NCBI GenBank assembly: GCA_022605405.1
Contig: JABYQQ010000010.1
Span: 186,001 to 250,000, forward strand
DNA: 64,000 bases
Reading direction: 5' to 3'
From: Earliella scabrosa
Lineage: Eukaryota > Basidiomycota > Agaricomycetes > Polyporales > Polyporaceae
The notes beneath the pieces were generated by a model, which saw only the letters and a list, made by a program, of their open reading frames with translations, was not told the DNA's origin and searched no databases. This document shows positions 1-11,720 of the stretch, piece after piece. A program made the translations under genes and the position numbers. Position 1 is the stretch's first letter. The number at the start of each line of letters is the position of its first letter.

Positions 1-1451
1 CAGTACTGGTGAGTATTCGTAGCAGCTCCCGCACCACTTCAACATACTCATGTGCGAAGTTAGCGAACCTGCAAAGGCTAGTGCGAAAGAAGTCCGGTCT
101 GTTTGACGAAGGCGATATCGTACGTCTTCATGTTCATGCGTGCCGTCCCCCGTATCTCTGAACGAGCTTCAGGTTTCCAACCGGTTACTCATATCGCAGG
201 CACTCGTCGTAGTATCGCCATCGGCACATAATATCTCTCATCTCCCTTCACTTCTCCATAGCCTCACCGCGGAGATGGGGTTGTTGCCCACCCGCGTTGC
301 AGCTTACACCTCCGGCCTCTCGCTGTTTCCTCCTCAAGGCCCGTCTTCGTACGTGGAAACCCCATCAATCCTGCACTTGGACCATTGTCTCCGTCTCCTC
401 GACACCTGCCTTCTCGGTTCTTGGTCTGTCTCTGGAGAGGAGAGTGTCCTGCGGACACAGAAGCTGATTGAACTCCGTGAAAGCGGGTTCATCAAGTCCG
501 TCTTTGCTCTGTGTGTCAGCTGTGATATCATCTCGCGCGATAACAGTCTAGAGGATCATCGAGCCACCGGTGAGTAACGCATGTTGAGCAAGCAGTATGG
601 TTATTGACGTCTCCGCTCAGCAAGCAAGTGTATTGAGTCTGCACTTCGTGTCCTCATCAATCTTACCCATGACGATGCACATTGGTGCCAATCGGTCCTG
701 GACAACGATCTCGCCTTGCCATCTATCATGCGTCTCGTCGTGACCGCGCAGCGCCAGAGGCGGATGTTCGAGAAGCGTGCAGATGCGGACGAGGCCGACC
801 CTGAAGACACCGACAACGCTGCCCGTTGTCTCGATCGACTTTGTCTCGCGCTTGGTCTCTTGACGAACCTCGTGCAAGCAACGCCTGATGCTCGACGCGC
901 CATAAGCGACACATGTACGTGCATTCATTGGTCTGCGCATTCTGAAACTGCAGTGTCTCACGGTCAACATTCTGATAGTGCTCGACTACAACTGCCCAGG
1001 CCAGCGGCGCTGCCTTCGCGAGTGCACATGCCCATCACGCACCAGCGCACTAGCGTGTCTTGCTCAAGTTTACACTCACTATATCAAGTCGACGAGTGAA
1101 CTTGACGCGGTTGTCCGGGGCCACATGGCCGTTCTGTTCGGACTGCTCATGGAGCGCGTCCCCGCCAATCAGCATGCGCTCTTGGCCGCAATACCTGGCG
1201 AAAATGACCGAGCGAAGCTAGGGACACTATTGCAGCACGCGCAAGACTTCACTTTGTTCTATGTCGCGTTGACGAGGAAGATGGCCGAAGCTCAGAGAGG
1301 TGCGGATGATGCGGAGCGGGATGAAGATCACGACGAGGTCCAGTCTGTGACGAACGCATCCGGTCGAGTTTTCCACGACTCCAAGGGAGAGGCGGTGGCG
1401 AAGGGAGTGGTCGCGTTCCTACAGAAACTGAAAGACGAGAGCCGGCGGTGA
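1..1451 (+). CDS. WAPL cohesin-release factor, 3' part (5' end outside window)
   Basis: This is the C-terminal part of a wings-apart-like (WAPL/Rad61 family) protein, which releases cohesin from chromatin in the nucleus. An alpha-helical-repeat region reads through about four exons: a first piece near 68-115, then roughly 180-566, 613-913 and 975-1451. The segment CIESALRVLINLTHDD followed by LALGLLTNLVQ matches the WAPL-domain core (VLxxLVNLTHDN, then LGLLINLVE in animal WAPL). The last exon has the expected helix ending in a basic tail before the TGA at 1449-1451. The 578-612 intron (GTGAGT..CAG) restores the frame. The exon at the extreme left is uncertain because the gene runs off the window. 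The family call rests on these motifs and their order. I cannot see the N-terminal half. Confidence 0.75.
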
Positions 1452-1789
1452 CTGTGCCCACTACCCATCTATCCGTAATGCCCGATTATTTCACGATCTC
1501 CTGCTACATTGCTATACCACACCTGCTGTATCATAGGACGTTACCTGTACTCTTAGTGTAGCCACTGTGGCCTAGAGTGCCACATCGGGGTGGCTGTGGT
1601 CCAGGCCCAGCACCGCGTTCCTTAGCTAATATGGGTCATGTGATCGCGTCGCGTCGCGGTTCAGTTCGCACGGCAATTCGCGGAAATCAAACACAACCTT
1701 CACGTTTCCGTCACCGTCACTGTCTCGTACCTGTTTCTCTTTCTTTCCCCTCTTCTTCGGCGACCACGACCACGACGACCTCAAGCACG

Positions 1790-4523
1790 ATGACCAAACA
1801 GGCTTTGATACCCGCCTCCGCCCCCACCTCTCCCCTCGTCCACCGTAACAAGCAAAATCATCATCCGTCGACCCCGCAACGACCCCTCCATCACTCTGCA
1901 AGCGCACGGCATTATGCCTCTCCCTTCACCCCGGCGACGACCTTCTCAACTCCGTATACCCCGCTCAGTCTTCGATCATTCTCGTCCAATGGCTCTAGCA
2001 TCGCGACACCAGCGTCAGCCGTACTGGGCAGGCGACGGAATCTGAGCCTGTCATTGCCATCCCCCGAGGTACCCACGAACACGCATGCTCAAAACCGCAG
2101 TCTGGCGGATATTGCGCAGAATTGGAGGACGAGAGCGAATGAAAATGGTATCAAGGTCGCTCCCGGCGACGAGTCGAAGTACCAGAGTGAGTATATGCGC
2201 CTCTTCCTCGTCGTGCGCAGGTCGCAACCGGCTATATGCGCGTGAAGTACTCTCCTGCTGACTGCTCGACCCCAACAGTCGACGACTGCAGCATGTCGGA
2301 GCTCAGCACGTCCTCGATAGATGAGTGTATGCGTCGTTTCTCTCGTCTACGTGCTCCTGTTCGCTGATGGCTGTGCCTGCAGCGCTCCTCCCGGCCCCGT
2401 TCCTGTCCAGTCAACGCCGCGCCCGTGCCCTGTCCCACGCACAAGCCCCCCTCGTTCCTGTCATTGATAACGCGCAACTGGCTACACCCCACCGTTCGAT
2501 ACGGTCGGTAGGCATTTTGAACACTCCACCTCCACAGCCTGGATACCGGCTTCGGGGAAGCGTCACCGACCCTGCACACACCCGCCGTCGCGCACCGTTT
2601 GAACAAGTATGTGGCTCGTGATGTTGGTGCGACTCTCAGCTGATGTTTGCGCGATCTACGCCCTCGTCAGACCTCCGAGTTGTACGATATCGACGAAGAT
2701 GACTATGCCCCATACCCTCAAACCTTCTCCCCTCCTGCCCATTCTCAAACTCTTCCCATCTCACTCAACGACCCTTTCAACACATCGAACATCTCGCTAT
2801 CGGCAATCTCCCATTTCTCGGAACCGGTTCAATTCTACGAAACGCCACAGTATTTCCCTCCTCCGCAGCATCGCCAAGCGCCAGCGCCCGCCTCCAACTG
2901 TTCCGTATGTGGTCTCGCCAAGGGCTCGCTTGCTGTCCTCAAGCCATGCGCACATCCCTTGTGTTCGACTTGCCTCACGAGCGCGCTCAACATCGTCGGC
3001 GAGAAGGATATGGAGTGTGCGATGTGTCATGCCAAGGTCGATGACTTCTCTCTCTGCAAGACCGGCCCCGACACCGCTCCTGTCAACACCGAATCGAAGT
3101 TGCAGCGGATCATCGAAGAGTGCAACGAGATCGAGGAGTTCGATAGTGGGATCGGGCTGCTTCCTTGCGCCTTCAGCGGCAAGAGTGTTGGGGATGTCGC
3201 AATGTTCGACGAGGACGAGCTGTTCATGGACCGTGCCCAAGGTGCATCAACCCCGGTTGCTTCTCATGCGTCGGCGTCGTTCGCCCCCAGCAAGGCGTCG
3301 GAGCGCGTTGTTCTGCGGATTGACAACGTACCCTGGGTTCGTGATCCTTCACTGACACGCCGAATTCGATCTGAATGTTTGAGCTCACCTCTAGGATATC
3401 ACCCCACCTGCGATTGCCGCATGGCTCAAGCATCCAGTCGAGCGGGTACATGTGCTCCTTGACCGTAAGGGCAAGACCTTGAGTCACGCTTTCGCGGAGA
3501 TGGCAGATGAGAACGCGGCGAAAGCAGCCCTTCGCACATCCCAAAACTCTGTTCTTGGTCGGGGGAAGCGAGCGCGCGGAGTGACTGTCACCAGGAGTAG
3601 TCAGGAAGAGCTTATGCGAGCTGTAAGTCGACTTCCTCCCCGAGTGAACTCGTGCGCTCATTCTGCGATAGTTGTTCCCATCCTGGCAGGGTAACTTCGA
3701 TGGTTCGCGCCCATCGCTGGCAGGCCTTGGAAATGAGCATGTCATCTCAACCCTACAACGCGGACTGATGTCCGAGACGGAACTCAACTCGCTCCTTCAC
3801 CTCATCAAGTCTCCCGATGTGAGCTATGATTGTCTCCTGAACAGCTTCAGGCTACTTACCCATACCTCAGAGCCACTTCCTCAAAGTCCCATCGCTACCG
3901 TTCTATTCGTTGACCAGTATTCTAAGCAAGTTCCCGGCTGACGATGACAGTCGAGTCTTCTGGTCTGGCAACCTACGAGATTCCCTATATGGTGGGTGTT
4001 TACTGCACCTTTTTCGCACTTTCCTGACGTAGACCGATGGCTTCTCTAGATATCGTGCATGGTACGTATAGGTACATGTAGTTGCAGACCTTCGCTAATA
4101 TGTATTTGTAGCTGCCGCTGAGGTTTTGATGGCTCGCATCGAAGAGAACCCTCTCTCAGACTGGGCGATGTTGCTGCAGCAAATTGTTCGTGCAGCATTG
4201 GAGTGTAAAGGTGTGTCTTTGAGTGTATACAATAGACAATCCGAGATGCTAATACGATTCTACGTCTAGCGTTCACTTCCGAGCAAATGGGCAAGCTCTC
4301 GGATGTTCTCGAGGCGGCTGTTCCCCAGGCGACCTCTTCCCCTCCTCAGTCTCCTCGCTCTCGTGGCTCTGCGACTAGTAGTCGACAGTCGATGCGCAGC
4401 GGGCGTGGGGCGCACTCTCCCTCGAGCCTTGCCCCAGACGCCGTTGGAAACCTTGCGAAAGAGTTTGGTGTCGACCCTCACGTCGTCGAGGCACTCGCTC
4501 AGCGGCTGGCCGCCATTCATTGA
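1790..4523 (+). CDS. RING-finger plus RRM RNA-binding protein
   Basis: A multi-exon gene of roughly 730 residues. The first ATG at 1790 opens a Ser/Thr/Pro-rich N-terminus (exon to about 2186). After two short exons comes a long one (about 2671-3337) with a C3HC4-like RING at about residues 300-345: CSVCG, then CAHPLCSTCL, then CAMC. An RRM-like domain follows at about 435-520 (VVLRIDNVPWDITPPAI, then a charged strand-helix region). A conserved-looking tail contains FPSWQG, and the C-terminus is low-complexity Ser/Arg, ending in TGA near 4523. Introns lie near 3338-3394, 3622-3671, 3821-3871 and four more up to 4269. The pairing of RING and RRM suggests a ubiquitin ligase acting on RNA or ribonucleoprotein, but that role is inferred. 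No specific orthologue is named. Confidence 0.8.
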
Positions 4524-5070
4524 TACGGCCATAACGGTCGAGGACATCATACCAGGACATCATCATGCATTCTCCTCATACCATGCAATCCGCATCTCTT
4601 CCCTCTTTTTTCATCGGATGGACTCGCAAAATCGCCAGTGTTTTCTCTAGGCTTTCTCAACTGGTCGCTGGATTCGGACGCGCTCGAAGCTGTTTATCTT
4701 TCCCTTCGCTGTCGCTATGTTGATCGTAACGCATTAGACTCTCATACGTCCTGCCTGTTCTTCGTCGTCGCTATGTGTTGCGTCCCTTGTTCTGCTGTGC
4801 GTCGTGTTTGTTGTCTGACTTATGGTCTTCCCTAAGTTACCTACGTAAGCTCGTATGTGTATGTATCCCCTCGCATTCATCGCTGTATCCTTGCAATGTC
4901 CTCTCAATGCAAACTGCCGTTGACCTCGGTGTCGTTCCTCGGATGTTTCTGGCTCGATGGAGCAGAAGTTTGTTGAAGGGTTTGGCGTGGGGGTATCCGT
5001 CGGTACTGCGAGGTTGCCAATGCACAGATGCACTGCAGTCTGCGACACAGTACGGGCCTGCCATTCCACG

Positions 5071-5373
5071 TCACCACCTATATCTATGTAGATATCCCTC
5101 GATTTTGGGAACGTACTCCAGATCGGAGACTACCTGGCCTGTGAGTAACTTGAGCATCATGCATGGTTTGAACATGCTACGGTAGCGTCGCAGGGTCCGA
5201 TATCCTTCGTACTCCGGGTCTGCCGGGCGGCACTGCCAACTGCTAATCTGGGCTATTGTTCGTAGAATGATTTGATCGCTTTTGAATTCAATGTTGTCCC
5301 CGGTGAGTGTTTCAAGTTTGCTGCCGCTATTTGGGACCAAGTACTTGGAGTTAGCGGGCCTGATCATATACAT
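5071..5373 (-). CDS. Possible small unknown protein or exon (about 100 aa)
   Basis: An uninterrupted minus-strand frame of 100 codons with balanced composition. It has charged and aromatic residues throughout (for example SSWQCRPADPEYEGYRTLRRY) and is not low complexity. A TATA-like CCTTATAATGCC lies about 110 nt upstream on the same strand. I recognise no family. It may be a single exon of a larger gene or an old gene fragment. Confidence 0.25.
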   Translation of the reverse strand: MYMIRPANSKYLVPNSGSKLETLTGDNIEFKSDQIILRTIAQISSWQCRPADPEYEGYRTLRRYRSMFKPCMMLKLLTGQVVSDLEYVPKIEGYLHRYRW

Positions 5374-5874
5374 AGTAGTGAAGTTGAGGTCGAGATGTCA
5401 TTCCTTGAAGTTTCCGTGACCTAAGTTCTCCACCCGAACCACCGAGTTGATGACTTGCTTCCGGATTAGCCATTAGGCATTATAAGGGGTATAGTACTAT
5501 CCCTGTGCCTCGATTCCCGGGACCAAGTTGATGGACTAATTTTCGTGCAGATGATCTTGCTCGCAGTGGTGGTGCCACATCTACGACGTCCTAGTTTCCG
5601 TGGAACGATTGCACAGATGTCAGGCTTGTTTCCACGTCGTCACCGTGGTCCTCGTACTCTATGTTCCGAGAGTCTCAAGCCTGCCTAACCGCAACGATAC
5701 TCAGTCTTCGGACAGAGGGCCATTGCTGCTGTTGGACTAAGTACTCACCAATCTCTCGGACCGTCATCTCGGACACGGCGGTCTTCCGAGTTGGTGGTGA
5801 TGGTCTATTATCCCCCAATGGGAGTCGACCGCGGCGTAGGGGATGTCAAAGAAAGTTCGTCCTTCGGCCTTCCT

Positions 5875-5900
5875 CCGAGTCCGAGTCCGAGTCCGAGTCC
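5875..5900. repeat. Hexamer microsatellite (CCGAGT)4
   Basis: Four perfect tandem copies of CCGAGT plus two bases, within sequence not assigned to a gene. Confidence 0.9.
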
Positions 5901-6669
5901 TCGTGAGCTGTGCACTGGGGTGTGCGATAGTCATGCAATACTCCCGCTTGCCGGTTGACACCCCTGTCCCTCGCAGTGCAGCGCTCAAATGCCGTTATGG
6001 TACGTTCACCACTCCCTATCGTGCCGACGATGATCGATAGGACGAAACCGGTCGTGTCCTTGACGCCTTAGGTTGCTTTGATTGACTGTGTAGGGAAGAA
6101 GGACCAATTGCTTGCGAGATGGTCGCCTTGCAATACCGTTAATGCGTGTCTTGAGACGCTCCCCATTACGGAGGTCTCGCCGATAGACCGCTCTCTCATC
6201 GTCCACCCTGCTCACCTTAGGTGTAGCAGGAGGTGGACATGAGGCCGTATGCCCCCATCTCATGTCTGCCTATCGAGGTCGGATAGGGTCACATGTGAGT
6301 AGCATACGGCTCAATGCGATGAGGATCCGAGTCGATTTCCCGGATGGCACATGCTGGTGCATGCCATCGGTCGGTGTCGGTACCGCTCGTAAGATGTGGA
6401 TAGTCTTCCGATATCATCGCGAGTACATATCATGATGTCCTGAGTCCGTTCTTGGGAGATGCCTGTCCGTTCCAACCAAGACCACAGCTATGAGAACAAC
6501 CCGTCGTGCCAAGTGCCTCAACCAACCATCGAGAGCGACTCCGAATCCCGGAGTCGTCAACCATGTCTGGTCATCTTCTACATGCCATATGCGACCACTA
6601 GATCGGCAACTACGTGAGTCTATTGTACGCCGTCACACATGACGAGATGCATACCGTCGCAACGGGAGA

Positions 6670-7418
6670 TCATTGTTGTCGAAGGTATCCAGAGGGGCAA
6701 CCTGAATTGAGGTGGCGTTTGAGGGTGTCCTTGCGGGCGAATATGCCTCCACATCCGGGACATTGCTCTGCCATCGACTTGAGATGGCATTCAGCGATGT
6801 GCTTGGGGATGTTCTCGAAGAGCATCTGTTCACTGCGGCAGGAGCCGCCCCAGATGCAGCGCGTGCTTGTTCCCCGTGGGCTGAGGTGGTATTCGCGAAA
6901 GTGGCGCCGTAGGCCACTGTGGGTGATGTCGTCGAGCTCGATGTTGCAATTGTCCCACTGGCAGTACGCACGGATGCCAGGGATGGCATTGCCGACTGGG
7001 ATAGAGGGGGTGGTGATCGCATGGAGTGTGGACTGGCTGTCCATAGTTGTGTAAGGGCGATGAACGGGATATGATGAGTACGCGGAGGTATCGATGGGGT
7101 AGTCGGATCTGAGAGAGGGCAAGGGGGAGTAAGGTGAGCCTGTCAATGGCGACTGTGGTGTGCGTCGACTTACATATAGTTGGGGTCACGCGCACACGGC
7201 ACATTTGAGGGCATCCACTCCTGCAGGTCTGCACGATGTAGAAGCTGATCTGGGGTGTCAATCGTGGGCGTCCCAGAGAGTCTCGCGGGGTGCTCGACCC
7301 AACCTGATTGGATGAGACCGTTGTTGAGTAAACACAAATAATAGTCACTGGTATCATTGGCAGGCGTTTGAGAGAAAAGCGACTGGGGCCAATATTGGAA
7401 GGATTCCACAGGCTGCAT
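6670..7418 (-). CDS. Three-finger zinc-finger protein, paralogue 1
   Basis: Two exons on the minus strand: 7418-7174 and 7108-6670. The best splice joins TAT-AT to ATCCGAC, removing an intron with GTAAGT and a pyrimidine-rich tract ending CTCTCTCAG. The product is about 230 aa. The second exon carries three zinc-finger-like units. Two are of the form C-x-W-x(2)-C ... H-x(3-4)-H (CQWDNC..HFREYH and CIWGGSC..HIAECH). The third is C-x2-C-x12-H-x4-C (CPGCGGIFARKDTLKRHLNSGC read as pattern). The N-terminus is Ser/Tyr/Pro-rich. It is probably a nuclear DNA-binding protein, inferred from the fingers. It shares finger order and spacing with the genes at 10.6-11.7 and 15.3-16.2 kb, so the three form a local paralogue family. 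Confidence 0.65.
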
Positions 7419-10400
7419 GGATGTCGATCCTCTGAGTTGTCTTAGCTGGGATGGCTGGGCCGGACGAGGAATTCAAGCTGAGGAGGCACAGAACTGGGGA
7501 TGTTCATCCTGCTTGTCGACACCGTGCTTTTGAGTCAGCCTCAGGTGAGCTTGCACGTTCATTCAGCTTCACTGCCTATACTTAGCCGGAATGAACAGCC
7601 CCAAGTCCTTCAAGGAAGAACCCTGAGCACAGAATGACGGCACTCGAGTCTGCATACAGCGCTGGATATGGGGGGCACCGACGGCGGATCCAGTACGGTA
7701 GTCATTGTACACTGTGCGGTAGCCAGATATCTGGCACGCCAGGAACTCGTGGGAAGTTTCTATCCGGATAAGCGCTTCATCGACGCGCTCATAGAACCTC
7801 AGATACGTAAAGGCAGACGTAGCGCCGACGAGGAGAAGGTTCAAACTTCAAACCAACCGTCGTTCGGGGAGTGAAGAGTATGACAATATGCTACGCCCAG
7901 ACGGCCTTGCAGAATCCCAAGACGCGGCAGCGGACCCGCCGCCGCACACCATCAGGCTTCTGGCAGCCGCCCATTTTCGCGCATGGCCCGCAGCAAAGCA
8001 ATAGTACGAATGCTTCATGGTACGCGGCCTCCTGGTGTCGACACCGCCCGGGTGTGAACAAGAGGGCCAATTGTGTCTTCCCAGAACGGACAGCTGCTCG
8101 CACGGGCACGATCGGACCGATGATACCAGCGCGCCAGCGAGCTCCCTTCGTTCTGCGTCCAAAGGGAGGGCGATAGGTTGAGTAGTCCATAGCTTAAGTG
8201 ACAGTCTCCCCGCCCATGCCCAAGTATGGGCTGACGGGATTTAGAAAGCCGCGCCGCAGCAAAGCGATTGGCACCTTTTTCCCCGCCGAATGGTTTCCCT
8301 CAAGAAGGTAACAACACAGAAGCGTAGTCACCGCGAACGCCATTCGTTGATCTTGCTTCGTAGAGGTAGAAACAACTCACATGAATTGTTGAGGATGCCA
8401 ATAGTTTACACTATGGTACGCACGACGGCCAACGTTTGACACGTTGTAGAGAAGTCCAACCGTCAACAGACTGCGCGCGGTCCGAATGTCAATCTGTCGC
8501 ACATTGCCGTCAGCGACGCTACTTCTAGAACGGGGAGGAACAGCGAACCTTTAGACTGGACGATCCCAGACATGAAGACTTGCGCTCTTGGGTAGACTAG
8601 GGTGCTGTGGTGCGGCCACGCGAGCAGCTCGCCGGGGTATCAGAACAAGTCAACCTGACGCAGATGAGGGCAAAGATGCCGACATGGTCATGCGAGAACA
8701 TCCTTGGTGTGGCCTTTGTCTAGTCGGGGGCGTGCCTGACGACGGGACCTATATACTGGACCAATAGCAGTAAATGCCGACCGACCATCTGGATTCCACG
8801 AAGCATAGCAGGCGCGAAGGCGCTCCGCAGGTGGCACGGGCGTTCGAGCCCGGACGACGGTGGCGACATTGTTCCAGGATATGCAATTGAGAGCTGAACG
8901 TGCGTGCAGTGTGTCATCATCGACGACACAGTTGAGCTGAGGGAGCCGTCGACGCTGGATGTGCCGAGCACAGTGCTCCGCGGACGATGACTTCAAAAAG
9001 GGGCTCGGATCAGTCCGTGCGGCATCCCGAAACAATTGAGAGCAGACAAATACCGCCGACGCGTCGTCTCGAAATCGCAACTACTTTCCCGGCGCTGCAA
9101 AGAAGCATCGAGCACCGTGCGGTGCTCATGATCTGTCAGAGGGAGAAGGTCAATCGCTATCGCGTCATGCAGCCTGCGCGGTGTTGCTAACAAACAATAA
9201 CCCAAAAAACGAGATCACATCGTTATGATTGCGGTCGCTCCTCCCTGTTGTCAAGGGTCGCGGCGCCAGATGGAGGACGTCGCCAGTCGAGCTCGAGACG
9301 AGTAGTGGCCCGAGTGCCAAAATGGACGTGGGACCCTGCGCGCCCGCGCGCATGACATGGCCTTCGCGATGCTCGGGAGGTCTGAGCGATCGCGATGATG
9401 GTGAGCGATCCAGGCGGCATCCGGCTCGAACAGATCGTTTGAAAATAATCAGTGAAGAGCTGGGGGCTCGCGATGAGATATCTGATGATGAGAGATGCGT
9501 GACGGACTCACGGGAAGTACGACGATGAGATATTGCGGTCCATCGCCGACAAATCGAGTGGTTACCAGTCGGCGGACGATGGGGGTCGCGGTTCAACTTG
9601 GGTGCGGCGTGGCAAATGTTTGGTGAGCGTCGTGTGACAAATGTGACAGGGGCCGCCGTGGCGCAGCAGCGCCCTCGCCCGGCAAGGAAGGCAAGCCAAA
9701 CGTTGATGCGCCCTGTGAACGTATACTAGCCGGTCGACCAGCGTCCGGAAAAGAACCATCCTCCTCATTTCAAATCCAGCGACAGACGTGATTTTTTGTC
9801 TTCGTCCTCGCAACATCCCACTGGCTTGCAGTTCGTGCGCGCAACGCCCGACATGATACCCCGATCGCGGGGAATGGGATGTCCGATGGTCTCGCAGACT
9901 GACTAGTGATAGGCATGCCATGAAGACGAATTTCCAAAGTTTCGCGAGCTCGTACGGGCCTCTGAAGTGAGCTGAGATTGCATCGTGCTCGATCACCGTC
10001 CTAGACGGGAACAAAGGCGCGATGCTTGGCCGCGGATGGTGCAGTGAGACAGCGACGCATAAGCTTGGAGTACACGCGTTGACGGCATTGGTAACAAATT
10101 CGGTCTAGTTGACTGTGTTGGCATGATACAGATACATTCAGCTATATTACAATCTGGTAGGTACCATTCGTCACTTAGCAGACTACTACTCGTATGGCAC
10201 CCCCGTCCACGCAAGGCCTGTATTGTAGAACAAGCGTCGAGGGGGTGCACCTAAACTGTCCGGGACAAGGGATACGTGGCGTCCTCGGACGACTGGCATA
10301 GTGTCAGTCACCCCAGAACCACGCAAGGTGGTTTTGTAGGCCGAAGCATAAATATGCGAGCGGGGGGAGGAGGTAACCAGGGGCGTAAAGTAACGGACAA

Positions 10401-10580
10401 GAAAGAGGGCATATGGGCACCAAGTCTCGCAGACAGAGAAGAGCCTATGTACAGTATGAGACGACAACGGACGGAACGTACATCGGAGCCCCCGAGGATG
10501 TGCACCCAGCACCGAGTGAGACGTAGCAGCGACTGCCCAGCACTCTACCACCGAGCCCCCAGCGAGCCGTAGCCCCAGCT
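7419..10580. other. Long stretch without a supported gene
   Basis: More than 3 kb between zinc-finger paralogues 1 and 2. Many overlapping open frames exist on both strands (for example minus 9562-10014 and minus 9165-9596), but none has a recognisable domain. The minus frame near 9.6-9.7 kb contains CLPCRARALLRHGGPCHIC, which could be chance Cys/His content or a decayed finger. This stretch may hold the upstream region of paralogue 1 and non-coding transcripts. Confidence 0.4.
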
Positions 10581-11720
10581 TCAGGAGCTCGAGTAAGCCT
10601 GCGTAGCGTTGGCTCCGGTAGTGTGCGGGCAGAACGCCTTGATGTGCCGCGATAGGGTGTCTGCCCGCGCAAAGTCCGCGCCACAGTGTGGGCACTGTTT
10701 CGTCATGTTCCTCAGGTGGCACTCGGCGATGTGCTTCCCGAAGCTCGACGGGAACATATCTTTGCAGCAGCGGCCGCCCCACATGCACACCGCGCGAGTG
10801 CGGTTGTCGGTCACAGAGATGTCGTGATACTGACGGAGATGTCGTGCGATGCCCGAGGGAGAGGAGTCCTCTAGGGGGATAGCGCAGCGCCTGTCTCCCC
10901 ATTCGCAGCGTGCCTCCGAGCCAGAAGTTGCCGGCGGGGAGTGGAGGGAAGCAGAGGGGTGGCTGGGAGGGACAGCCCCGTAGGAGGAGTAGCTCGAGCC
11001 ATAGGTACCGTGAGGTATGCTGGCAGGAGGCGAGACACGGTAGCGGTCATGGTGGCTTGAGTAGGACATGGTCCTCTGAGAGTCGTAGGCAGCGTTGTCC
11101 ACCTGAGGGTAGTATTGACCAGAGCGAGAGTGACTGTGCTGGCGCTGCATGCCAGAGAGCCCATAGGAGGACGATTCCACGTGTCCATAGCCATGAGAAC
11201 GAGAAGGAGCAGTAGAAGCATCCCTGAAATGAACTAGTGTGAGTGTGCTGTCACGCCCCACTGTTCAAGTGACACTCACGACAGGGTTGATTGCCAGCCG
11301 TGCACGCTGCGTGGCTGAGAGTCGTAAGGGGATGTTGGCCTTCACGCAACGCGTCATTACACTAGAGCAGCGAGGAAGCTGGTGTACAACTCACGAGGTG
11401 TTCATATAATTGCCATAATGTCCTGCATGGCGCGACTGTTGAGCAATAGCGGAGGAAGGGGGAGGGAATCTGCGAGCATGAGATCGGGCTTGAGCGAGTA
11501 GCACGCGAATAGTGGTGGCAGGACGTACAAATCACCGTTTCCGTAGCTTGACGAGCTGGGCAGTGGCAGCAGCGGAACAGGTGAGACCAGATACGGAACG
11601 GCAAGCTAAGCCAAAAGCGTACTTGTACTGTGTGGTCATGGACAACTGACGACCATTGTTCGTAGAGCCCAGCAGGTCGTGATGAGGGGGAGAGGATGAC
11701 ACAGCTGTGTGGGATTGCAT
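10581..11720 (-). CDS. Three-finger zinc-finger protein, paralogue 2
   Basis: About five exons on the minus strand, starting at ATG 11720. The inferred exons are around 11720-11622, 11554-11528, 11474-11393, 11341-11283 and 11224-10581. Splicing with GTACGC, GTACGT, GTGAGT and GTGAGT donors keeps one frame throughout. The N-terminal half is Ser/Tyr/His/Pro-rich. The C-terminal half has three fingers: CEWGDRRC..HLRQYH, CMWGGRCC..HIAECH and CPHCGADFARADTLSRH ending in C. The segment GKHIAECHLRNMTKQCPHCG closely parallels PKHIAECHLKSMAEQCPGCG of paralogue 1. The role is probably DNA binding (inferred). Exon edges in the N-terminal half are the least certain part. Confidence 0.65.

Larger units (their letters stand above)
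4524..6669. other. Intergenic stretch, mostly unassigned
   Basis: This is the 3' flank of the RING-RRM gene and the downstream flank of the first zinc-finger gene. Apart from the weak minus-strand ORF at 5071-5373 and a short tandem repeat near 5.88 kb, I see no supported gene. Several open frames overlap each other on both strands with no family signature. Confidence 0.5.

Noticed and set aside
10186..10902. 238-codon minus-strand frame overlapping zinc-finger paralogue 2
   Set aside because: It overlaps the finger exon in another frame, and the finger motifs decide the frame.
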